Shown piece by piece: positions 1 to 6,464 of a stretch of 7,867 bases of DNA. This stretch comes from Bacteroidia bacterium (lineage in GTDB: Bacteria > Bacteroidota > Bacteroidia > Bacteroidales > Azobacteroidaceae). Positions within the stretch are counted from its first letter, which is position 1, and each line of letters begins with the position of its first letter. The stretch spans positions 1-7,867 of the forward strand of contig BNTU01000135.1 of NCBI GenBank assembly GCA_025996835.1, written 5' to 3'. The position numbers were made by a program, and so were the translations under genes. The notes under the pieces are model-generated. The model did no database searches. It was not told where the DNA came from and saw nothing but the letters and a program-made list of their open reading frames with translations.

Positions 1-1554
1 GCCCGCAATACTTCCACCAAGTATTATATGGAAGCCCGTGCGAATTGGAATCGTACTTTCGGCAACCATTCCGTCGGTGCCATGACCGTACTGATGGTGC
101 AGGAAAATCTGTTTGCCGTTACGGGCGGCACCTTGTTTGAGACCCTGCCCGAAAGGAATGTTGGTAATTCGGGACGTGTAACCTACGATTTCGACGACCG
201 TTATTTCGCTGAATTTGGATATGGATACAATGGCTCGGAGAAATTTTCCGGCTCCAAGCAATTCGGTTTCTTTCCGTCGGTCGGTGCCGGCTGGCTGGTT
301 TCCAACGAGCAGTTTTGGGCGTCCGCCAAGGACATTGTTGATTTGCTGAAATTCAAATTCACATGGGGATTAGTCGGTAACGACGCCATTGCAGGACGGA
401 CAGACCGTTTTCACTTCCTCTCCAATGTCCAGTATGGCGGCACCAACAGAGGATACAAATGGGGCGAAAGCTTATGGAACGAATATCTGGGATACCAAAT
501 AAACCAGTATTCCAACCCCGATATCGGATGGGAAGTTTCCGAAAAATACAATATCGGCTTGGAGTTAGGCTTGTTGAAAGGTTCTCCCTTAAAATTTCAG
601 GTGGATATGTTCAAGGAGAACCGAAGCAATATCTACATGGAGCGAGTGAATTTCCCGGCAACGTCAGGCTTGGAAGCCAAGATATATGGGAATGTCGGCA
701 AGATGGAGTCGCAAGGTATAGATGGCTCTATTGACTATCAGAAGTTTTTTACCAACGATTTCTGGTTGACGGGGCGCGCCAACATGACTTATGCCACCAA
801 TAAATATGTAGAATTTGATGAGCCGGAATATCCCGATGCCTACCGCTACCGGAAAGGACACAGCGCCGGTCAGCAGTGGGGACTTGTGGCAGAGCGGCTT
901 TTTGTGGACGATTACGAAGTCAGCCGGTCCCCGACACAGAACTTCAACGGCACCCCTCGAGCCGGAGACATCAAATATACGGACATCAACGGCGACGGCA
1001 AGGTGGATTCGAATGACCAAATTGCCATGGGTTATCCCACAACGCCCGAAATGCAGTACGGATTTGGATTGTCTGCCGGATACAAGAATTTCGACATGTC
1101 GTTCTTCTTTCAGGGGAATGCAAGGGTTTCGTTCTTCATCGACCCGAGAGGAAATTATGTGGATACGGATGGGACTACCAAACACGGTATTGCCCCCTTC
1201 CAAAACAGGCGTAACGCCCTGGCAATCGTGGCGCGCGGCTCATGGACGGAGACCAATCCGGATGTACATGCCTTCTGGCCCCGTTTGTCAACAGACCCGA
1301 TAGAGAACAATACGCAATTGTCGTCATGGTGGTTGCGCGACGGCTCATTCCTGCGGCTCAAGACCGTTGAAGCTGGTTACAATTTCAGCAAAGGCATCCA
1401 AAAGATAGGCTTGGAAAACATCCGCGCCTACCTCAGCATAGAGAATTTGTTCGTCATCAGCCCCTTCAAACAATGGGACCCCGAAATGGGAGGCAACGGC
1501 ATGGGATACCCGCTCAATCGGAGGTTTAATATAGGACTTCAATTATCATTCTAA
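1..1554 (+). CDS. susC-like: SusC-like TonB-dependent outer-membrane transporter, C-terminal part (5' end outside window)
   Basis: The frame is open from base 1, so this is the last 517 codons of a gene that starts upstream; SusC proteins are usually about 1000 residues, so roughly half is missing, including the signal peptide, carboxypeptidase-like domain and plug. The visible part is outer-membrane beta-barrel: alternating aromatic strands, and the SusC/RagA hallmark near window codons 321-365, where an acidic DINGDGKVDSND loop (a possible calcium-type loop) is followed by a GYPTTPEMQYG strand. The protein ends in phenylalanine (IGLQLSF), as expected for a barrel assembly signal. SusC proteins import oligosaccharides across the outer membrane using TonB energy, with SusD as a lid. 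The SusD-like gene follows after 136 bp, which supports the call. The ATG at base 28 is internal, not the start. Substrate specificity cannot be read from this half. Confidence 0.95.
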   Translation, partial: ARNTSTKYYMEARANWNRTFGNHSVGAMTVLMVQENLFAVTGGTLFETLPERNVGNSGRVTYDFDDRYFAEFGYGYNGSEKFSGSKQFGFFPSVGAGWLVSNEQFWASAKDIVDLLKFKFTWGLVGNDAIAGRTDRFHFLSNVQYGGTNRGYKWGESLWNEYLGYQINQYSNPDIGWEVSEKYNIGLELGLLKGSPLKFQVDMFKENRSNIYMERVNFPATSGLEAKIYGNVGKMESQGIDGSIDYQKFFTNDFWLTGRANMTYATNKYVEFDEPEYPDAYRYRKGHSAGQQWGLVAERLFVDDYEVSRSPTQNFNGTPRAGDIKYTDINGDGKVDSNDQIAMGYPTTPEMQYGFGLSAGYKNFDMSFFFQGNARVSFFIDPRGNYVDTDGTTKHGIAPFQNRRNALAIVARGSWTETNPDVHAFWPRLSTDPIENNTQLSSWWLRDGSFLRLKTVEAGYNFSKGIQKIGLENIRAYLSIENLFVISPFKQWDPEMGGNGMGYPLNRRFNIGLQLSF

Positions 1555-1659
1555 TGTCTGAACTGTGATTTTAATATGATTAATTTGATTAGTATGATTA
1601 TAGAAAATTATGATTATCAGGGTAATCATGAAAATCATATTAAAATCAAGGTTCAGACA
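1555..1659. repeat. Imperfect palindromic intergenic element, copy 1
   Basis: The element begins at the base after the transporter stop codon. Its ends are TGTCTGAAC (1555-1563) and GTTCAGACA (1651-1659), a perfect 9-bp inverted repeat. After two mismatches the arms pair again over 16 bp (1566-1581 with 1633-1648), then over TGATTA boxes. GATT recurs in the left arm at 1567, 1578, 1587 and 1596, and AATC recurs in the right arm, so several pairing registers are possible. A separate apical hairpin, ATGATTA (1610-1616) with TAATCAT (1623-1629), caps it. A second copy lies at 3662-3770. There is no T-tract on the + strand, so it does not look like an intrinsic terminator. It carries no gene. Origin as a non-autonomous mobile or REP-like element is inferred. 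Confidence 0.88.
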
Positions 1660-1690
1660 AAAAAATTAACAATTAAAAAATTATAAGAAT

Positions 1691-3658
1691 ATGAAAAAAA
1701 ATATTTATAAAACAATCATCGCTGCGATGTGCATCTTGCCATCGTGCAGCGACTATCTCAACGTCGTTCCCGACAAGAGTTTCTCCATGGAGAGCATATT
1801 TTCTACGCGGACAGAGGCTTACGAGGCTCTGGCGAAATGCTACAGTTACTTGCCGGATGACGCCAGGTCAGGAGGACGTACCGTGCTTGGTGATGAATTG
1901 ATAAATCCCTCGGCGGAAAACCTAAATAACAACTTTTGGCTACCCATCCGAATAATGGAAAGGAAGATGACTGCGGATAATCCCATTATGGGAACCTGGT
2001 CGGGTACAGGTGCCGGCAAACCCCTGTATGTGGGAATCAACACTTGCAATATCTTTATCAGCATGATAGAGCAGGTGAAAGGGATGGACGCCACCGAACA
2101 AGCCGACTGGAAAGCGCAGGTAACTTTTCTGAAAGCCTACTATCACTGGTTACTTTTGCAGCAGTATGGTCCTATTATCATTATGGATAAAGTGACTTCA
2201 CCGGACGACGACCCGGCAACATTGTACAATCCGCGCATCAAAATCGACGAATGCTTCAACTACATTGTTCGTACCTTAGACCTGGCTATACCTGACCTCG
2301 TTTTGAGAAGAACCGGCTCAGACCTCGGACAGATAGACCAATTGGGTGCGGCAGCTATCAAGGCGCGAGTGTTGCTATTCAGAGCAAGTCCATTCTATAG
2401 TGGTAACGGTGATTACAGTGGTTTCTTAGACCATGACGGCAAACCGTTTTTCCCGCAGGATGACGCTGCCACCACTAAAATCAAATGGGACGATGCGGTG
2501 AAAGCCATAGACGCCGCCATTACCCTATGCGAAAACAACAGAGTGGAACTGTACAAATACGACAGAAGGATTTTGCCGGATGATATCGAGGACGATAACT
2601 TAAACCATGACAACCTGCAGACCCTCTATGATTTAAGGATGGTGATATGCGACCGGTGGAACAAAGAACTGATTTGGGGAAACTCCAATGTGTTTCCGGC
2701 GGTAGAAGACATGATTTTCTGCGATGCCAATATCATGCTTCCCCCCGGCTTCAACTATGGCGGTCGAACAAACGCTACTTACTTCTGTCGCAATTATTTG
2801 GGTGCTACCTACAAAACTCTGGAACAGTATTATACCAAAAACGGGCTTCCTTTGGATGAAGATACCACGTTCGACCGCAGCACCATGCACGAACTGACGC
2901 TCACTCCGGGACCTCTCACTGATACTGTTGGGTATCGAAAAACACGTGGAATTTTACAGCCGGATGCGCAGACGATAAAACTCTACTTGAACCGTGAGCC
3001 GCGTTTCTATGCCAATGTAGGTATAACCGGTGGCTATTGGCGGGCGCATACCTATCGCATCCCAACGACATTCTATGCCGGCGGACCCGGAGGCAGGCAA
3101 AGCAGCCCCGCCAACAATCACTTTTGGTCTGCCATAGGGGCGCAAAAATTAGTTCACATCGAAAGTAAAACGGATCAGCGTAGTATCGTATCGTATCCCA
3201 CACCGATTATTCGCTTGGCGGATTTGTACCTGATGAAAGCCGAAGCCCTCAATGAGTACAATAACGGTCCCACTCCGGACGTGTATGTTGCCATCAACAA
3301 GGTGCGCAAAAGAGCGGGCATCCCCGATGTGGAAGTTGCCTACACCGGAACTTTCGTTACACCGGAAGCCGCGGGCAAACATACCTACTATGCCGGTATG
3401 AAAGAAATCATCGCTCAGGAAAGAAAAATAGAGTTGGCGTTCGAAGGCAGTCTCTTCTGGGATATGCTCCGCACTAAAAAGGCGACTGAAGAGTTTTCAA
3501 AACCCGTTACAGGATGGGATGCGCTTTCAACAGGCGAAAATTTCTTCAAACGCCAAATTCTACAGTCCCGTTTGTTTACCCTCAGAGATTGCCTCTGGCC
3601 TATTGATAATGCCGAGTTGGATAAAAATCCAAATCTTATTCAAAATCCGGGATGGTGA
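1691..3658 (+). CDS. susD-like: SusD/RagB family nutrient-binding outer-membrane lipoprotein
   Basis: This 655-residue protein is the surface lid that binds glycan and delivers it to the SusC-like transporter encoded just upstream. The N-terminus is a lipoprotein signal peptide with lipobox LPSC, giving a lipidated Cys19 followed by SDYL, the usual SusD mature start. Residues about 20-230 fit the SusD-like N-terminal domain with its TPR-type helices. Residues about 330-655 fit the SusD C-terminal domain, with the motifs LADLYLMKAEA (509-519), ERKIELAFEG (577-586) followed by LFW, and the closing NPNLIQNPGW. It is somewhat longer than many SusD proteins, which mostly run 500-600 residues. The start is set by the signal peptide and an A-rich leader; there is no Shine-Dalgarno sequence. 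It lies between the two copies of the palindromic element. Ligand is not predictable from the sequence alone. Confidence 0.95.
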   Translation: MKKNIYKTIIAAMCILPSCSDYLNVVPDKSFSMESIFSTRTEAYEALAKCYSYLPDDARSGGRTVLGDELINPSAENLNNNFWLPIRIMERKMTADNPIMGTWSGTGAGKPLYVGINTCNIFISMIEQVKGMDATEQADWKAQVTFLKAYYHWLLLQQYGPIIIMDKVTSPDDDPATLYNPRIKIDECFNYIVRTLDLAIPDLVLRRTGSDLGQIDQLGAAAIKARVLLFRASPFYSGNGDYSGFLDHDGKPFFPQDDAATTKIKWDDAVKAIDAAITLCENNRVELYKYDRRILPDDIEDDNLNHDNLQTLYDLRMVICDRWNKELIWGNSNVFPAVEDMIFCDANIMLPPGFNYGGRTNATYFCRNYLGATYKTLEQYYTKNGLPLDEDTTFDRSTMHELTLTPGPLTDTVGYRKTRGILQPDAQTIKLYLNREPRFYANVGITGGYWRAHTYRIPTTFYAGGPGGRQSSPANNHFWSAIGAQKLVHIESKTDQRSIVSYPTPIIRLADLYLMKAEALNEYNNGPTPDVYVAINKVRKRAGIPDVEVAYTGTFVTPEAAGKHTYYAGMKEIIAQERKIELAFEGSLFWDMLRTKKATEEFSKPVTGWDALSTGENFFKRQILQSRLFTLRDCLWPIDNAELDKNPNLIQNPGW

Positions 3659-3661
3659 AAT

Positions 3662-3770
3662 TGTCTGAACCACGATTTTTACAAGATTTATAAGATTAGC
3701 AAGATGAAAGGAATATAATTATAATTATCATGGTAATCTTGAAAATCTTATTAAAATCAAGGTTCAGACA
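3662..3770. repeat. Imperfect palindromic intergenic element, copy 2
   Basis: The element starts three bases after the SusD-like stop codon. The ends are TGTCTGAACC (3662-3671) and GGTTCAGACA (3761-3770). Inside, the left arm carries three AAGATT/AAGAT boxes near 3683-3705 and the right arm carries AATCTT boxes at 3735-3749. The right arm is nearly identical to that of copy 1 (1555-1659), and the similarity runs on into the AAAAAAATTA that follows both copies. Where copy 1 has ATGATT pairing with AATCAT, this copy has AAGATT pairing with AATCTT, so the stem is kept by matched changes. The next start codon is 31 bp downstream. No gene, promoter or clear terminator is visible in it. Confidence 0.88.
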
Positions 3771-3801
3771 AAAAAATTAGAAATTTAAAAATAGAAAAGA
3801 T

Positions 3802-5115
3802 ATGAAAAATTTTAGAAAAACAGCAATTTTTATGCTTATGGTTTTTGCAGGGTTTTATTCCTGCGAGGAGGGTGAACGGTTTGGCATCTCTTCGGATGAT
3901 ACCAAAGCACCGGAACCTCCAGTGTACGACAGTGTACAGGTTCTCCCCGGTGGGGCGCGGATTTTTTACCGGCTTCCTGATGATAGAGATATTCTCAGTA
4001 TTGAAGCCTCTTATACCGCTGCCAATGGCAAGTTAATGAAGTTTGCCTGCTCGTTTGCGGCTCCCTATTTGGAGGTTTACGGCTTGAGCGATACCCTGGA
4101 GAATACTACTGTTCAATTGTATGCCTTGGACCGTGCGGGCAACCATTCTAAGAGTGTGGATGTTCCTTTTAAACCCTTAAAGCCTGCCTATCTGAAAGTG
4201 GCTGAGGAGCTAACGGTAAAAGCCGGTTTTGGGGCTGTGGTTGTCAATTGGCAAAACGAATTGGAGCAGGACATTACCGTCATTGTGGACTTCACATACT
4301 CCGATACCACCGGTACCCAACGTTCGTTGAGGCAAGCGTATTCGTCCAAAAGATTTGCCGAGCGGCACTTTCTAAACGATTTGCAAGGAACAGTCAGCGT
4401 GAAAGCAAATGTGGCAGACCTTTACGGCAACGAAAGCGGATTTCTGGATAAGGGGAATTTACAAATCCTTACTGACGAGAAATTAGACAAGTCAAAAATG
4501 CGTTTTCCAAACCCCGGTACCCTCATGGATGGTAAATACATGTCATACGGAAGCGGTTGGGCAGGAAGAATCAACAGGCTTATTGATGACGTGATTGATT
4601 ATAGATATCCTGTCGGTACGCCGGATAATTTTGCGCACTTTGGCACGCCACAAAGTAATCAATACATAGTAGATGGGATGAATGTAAATCAATTCCCATG
4701 GCAAATATTTATTGATTTGGGCGAAAAATACGAGTTAAGTCGCATTGTCACCTATCAGGGTTGGGACGCCGAGCCGTCCATTGCATCACCTACCTATCTT
4801 GGAAGTTTTTATGGAGGCGATAATGTGGGGGAATATCGAATGTTTTATTGGGACGGTGATGACGATGGTATTGCCGGTGTGTGGGAGGAGATTCGACAGG
4901 TAAGAATTCCTATGCCTGAAGACTTGGGTAACCTGGGCATCATTCGTTTAGCTATTCAAGGCAACGAAGAATTGATGTACCCCGACGAACCTCAATTTAC
5001 ACCTGCAACTCGCTTCTTCAGATACGAACCGGTGGCAAGTTTTAGAGATAATTATGCCCCCGGCGGTTGCCTGTTAGTATCAGAATTGACACTTTATGGG
5101 CGAAAAGCACAGTAA
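3802..5115 (+). CDS. Probable surface glycan-binding lipoprotein, DUF4959-DUF5126-DUF5000 architecture
   Basis: This 437-residue protein is the third PUL gene. Its signal peptide ends in FYSC, giving lipidated Cys21, followed by the acidic stretch EEGE, which resembles the export signal that sends Bacteroidota lipoproteins to the cell surface. Residues about 22-125 match the DUF4959 pattern: a DDTKAPEPP linker, a YRLPDDRDIL strand and a LYALDRAGNHS strand of a fibronectin-III-like fold. Residues about 126-235 are a second such domain, consistent with DUF5126. Residues about 285-437 look like DUF5000, a discoidin (F5/8 type C)-like sandwich, with WQIFIDLGEKYELSRI from 300 and a closing LTLYGR. 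That domain has an acidic insertion, WDGDDDG, from residue 350. Proteins of this type accompany SusC/SusD pairs and are thought to bind glycan; binding here is inferred. Domain names come from recognised patterns, not a search. Confidence 0.85.
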   Translation: MKNFRKTAIFMLMVFAGFYSCEEGERFGISSDDTKAPEPPVYDSVQVLPGGARIFYRLPDDRDILSIEASYTAANGKLMKFACSFAAPYLEVYGLSDTLENTTVQLYALDRAGNHSKSVDVPFKPLKPAYLKVAEELTVKAGFGAVVVNWQNELEQDITVIVDFTYSDTTGTQRSLRQAYSSKRFAERHFLNDLQGTVSVKANVADLYGNESGFLDKGNLQILTDEKLDKSKMRFPNPGTLMDGKYMSYGSGWAGRINRLIDDVIDYRYPVGTPDNFAHFGTPQSNQYIVDGMNVNQFPWQIFIDLGEKYELSRIVTYQGWDAEPSIASPTYLGSFYGGDNVGEYRMFYWDGDDDGIAGVWEEIRQVRIPMPEDLGNLGIIRLAIQGNEELMYPDEPQFTPATRFFRYEPVASFRDNYAPGGCLLVSELTLYGRKAQ

Positions 5116-5148
5116 ATAATAATGATTAATAAATTAAAAAATAATAAG

Positions 5149-6363
5149 ATGAAAAAAAATGTAATTTTAATAGCTATTGTTGCAGCGTTCTGTTCCTGCA
5201 ATGATGATATGTTCGACAACATCAAAGAGAGGGCTGATGCGGAGATAATTTATCCTGTCGGATATAAGCAAGCCGACGTGAAAGCGTTTCAAGGCGATAA
5301 AAGAGTCGAGATTGAATTATATCCGACCCGCGTGTCCGCTGCCGAAATGGAGCGTCTTTTGCCATTAGCGAAAAGAACAGTGGTGGTATACAATGATACA
5401 ACAGTAGTGTTCGACAGCGTGTATTCGAGGGTCAGTATTCCGAATCTTACCATACCGAATACCATCCTTTTTAAGATTTATACCGAAAACGAACATGGAG
5501 ACAGGTCCATCCCGGTGGAAGTTCGGCAGAAGCCCTTCACGGATGATGATAAAGGAGCATTAGTGGTTTTGGCATCATTTTCCGCTTCTCATGAAACAGG
5601 TCTCGTTACTATCGCACCGGCAGCCGGCTCTTATGCATTATTTGGCGTGAAGTATAGCTATACCGACAACAGCGGTAGCCCGCAAAATGGACAAGTGACC
5701 GGAAACAAATTCGCTGTGAATAATCTGACACCCGGAATAACCAATCGAGTAAGCGTTTCCTGCAAAGTACTGCCGAATGAAACCCTTGATACACTATGGA
5801 TTAACGACACAGTGGATGTGAAAACAATTACTCAGGAAGCGTTTGATGCATACTTCAACGAGACGCAACCCTTCCCCGTGGGCACTCAGCACATTTTGTC
5901 CGCTACGCCGTGTGAATTTAATGGCGGCGACTTCGACATTGGCGGACAAGACCTCAGTTATAACAAACGAGACCAGGTTTACCATGATAACGCAACCTAT
6001 CGTCCGGACGGTGGCGACCCCATTAATAAAGTTTGTATCTGGGCAAACGCTACTACCAACGCGCCTTGGTGGTACGGTGTAGCATGGGTTACTGCGGGAG
6101 ACTGGGTAGTTTATACATTAAAGGTGGACGACCCCGGAGATTATAAAATTGAAGTTTACAAGGCGGGAGACGCCGGCACTGCATCGTGCGACATTGACAA
6201 TATGAACTATTGGGGTACTTTCAGTTTGCCCAATAGCGGTTGGGGTACGGCGATAAGCAGGGAAATAGGAACGGTCTATTTGGGTGTAGGAAAACACAAA
6301 ATGAAATGGACTTTTGTAGGCGGCAATTTCGCTCTCTTGGGATTTAAATTTACCAAGGTTTGA
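5149..6363 (+). CDS. Probable surface glycan-binding lipoprotein, DUF4998-like N-terminus and CBM6-like C-terminus
   Basis: The likely start is the ATG at 5149, not the in-frame ATG at 5122, because MKKN at 5149 opens directly into a lipoprotein signal peptide (lipobox FCSC, lipidated Cys17, then NDD). The upstream start would add nine polar residues and sits only 7 bp after the previous stop. The protein is then 404 residues. Residues about 18-135 resemble DUF4998, a fibronectin-III-like domain of PUL lipoproteins, and about 140-235 look like another beta domain. Residues about 245-404 read as a CBM6-like sandwich: CEFNGGDFDIGG from 255, YHDNATYRPDGGD, GDWVVYTLKV from 317, GTFSLPNSGW at 356-365, then a final GGNFALLGFKF strand. 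It is 33 bp from the upstream gene with no promoter seen between, so the two are probably cotranscribed. Glycan binding is inferred; the ligand is unknown. Confidence 0.8.
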   Translation: MKKNVILIAIVAAFCSCNDDMFDNIKERADAEIIYPVGYKQADVKAFQGDKRVEIELYPTRVSAAEMERLLPLAKRTVVVYNDTTVVFDSVYSRVSIPNLTIPNTILFKIYTENEHGDRSIPVEVRQKPFTDDDKGALVVLASFSASHETGLVTIAPAAGSYALFGVKYSYTDNSGSPQNGQVTGNKFAVNNLTPGITNRVSVSCKVLPNETLDTLWINDTVDVKTITQEAFDAYFNETQPFPVGTQHILSATPCEFNGGDFDIGGQDLSYNKRDQVYHDNATYRPDGGDPINKVCIWANATTNAPWWYGVAWVTAGDWVVYTLKVDDPGDYKIEVYKAGDAGTASCDIDNMNYWGTFSLPNSGWGTAISREIGTVYLGVGKHKMKWTFVGGNFALLGFKFTKV

Positions 6364-6377
6364 TTAAATAAATAGTA

Positions 6378-6407
6378 TTGCTAATTAAAAAAAAGTATGT
6401 ATCTTTG
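6378..6407 (+). promoter_or_regulatory. Predicted Bacteroidetes sigma-70 type promoter for the GH127-type gene
   Basis: The sequence TTG (6378-6380), a 19-bp spacer and TATCTTTG (6400-6407) match the Bacteroidetes -33/-7 consensus, TTTG or TTG and TAnnTTTG. It lies 58 bp upstream of the ATG at 6465, and transcription would start around 6411-6416. No comparable pair was seen in the other three gaps. This suggests the hydrolase gene can be transcribed separately from the transporter and binding-protein genes, though read-through is also possible. Confidence 0.7.
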
Positions 6408-6408
6408 C

Positions 6409-6446
6409 ACCCGCCGACGCGACTTTGCAAACCGCGTCGGCAGGGT
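6409..6446 (+). promoter_or_regulatory. GC-rich stem-loop at the start of the predicted hydrolase transcript
   Basis: GCCGACGCG (6413-6421) pairs perfectly with CGCGTCGGC (6433-6441). ACCC (6409-6412) pairs with GGGT (6443-6446) across a single bulged A at 6442. The 11-base loop contains the palindrome TTTGCAAA (6424-6431). The hairpin begins right after the -7 box, so it would form at or near the 5' end of the mRNA and could stabilise it or affect its translation. It is followed by TTTATTAAATAAA rather than a clean T-run, so a role as terminator of the upstream genes is possible but weak. As DNA, the same inverted repeat could be an operator for a dimeric regulator. Confidence 0.65.
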
Positions 6447-6464
6447 TTATTAAATAAAAAAAAT

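Noticed and set aside
664..1203. 179-codon frame on the - strand within the transporter gene
   Set aside because: The + strand frame here encodes clear SusC barrel motifs; the antisense product resembles no family and has no leader.
815..1303. 162-codon + strand frame overlapping the transporter gene in another phase
   Set aside because: Its composition is that of a shifted reading of the SusC-like frame, with no initiation signal. The main frame is unbroken through the region, so it is not a frameshift.
1555..1659. CRISPR array or riboswitch in the gap after the transporter gene
   Set aside because: The short GATT boxes are not CRISPR-like repeats with unique spacers, and no known riboswitch core is recognisable. 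The palindromic element explains the sequence.
1555..3770. Insertion sequence or target-site duplication around the palindromes
   Set aside because: There is no transposase frame within the elements and no convincing direct repeat flanking either copy. A mobile origin remains only a hypothesis.
6409..6450. Intrinsic terminator of the upstream operon
   Set aside because: The stem is strong, but it is followed by TTTATTAAA rather than a T-run, and it lies just after a good promoter. A 5' leader hairpin or operator is the better reading, though partial termination is not excluded.
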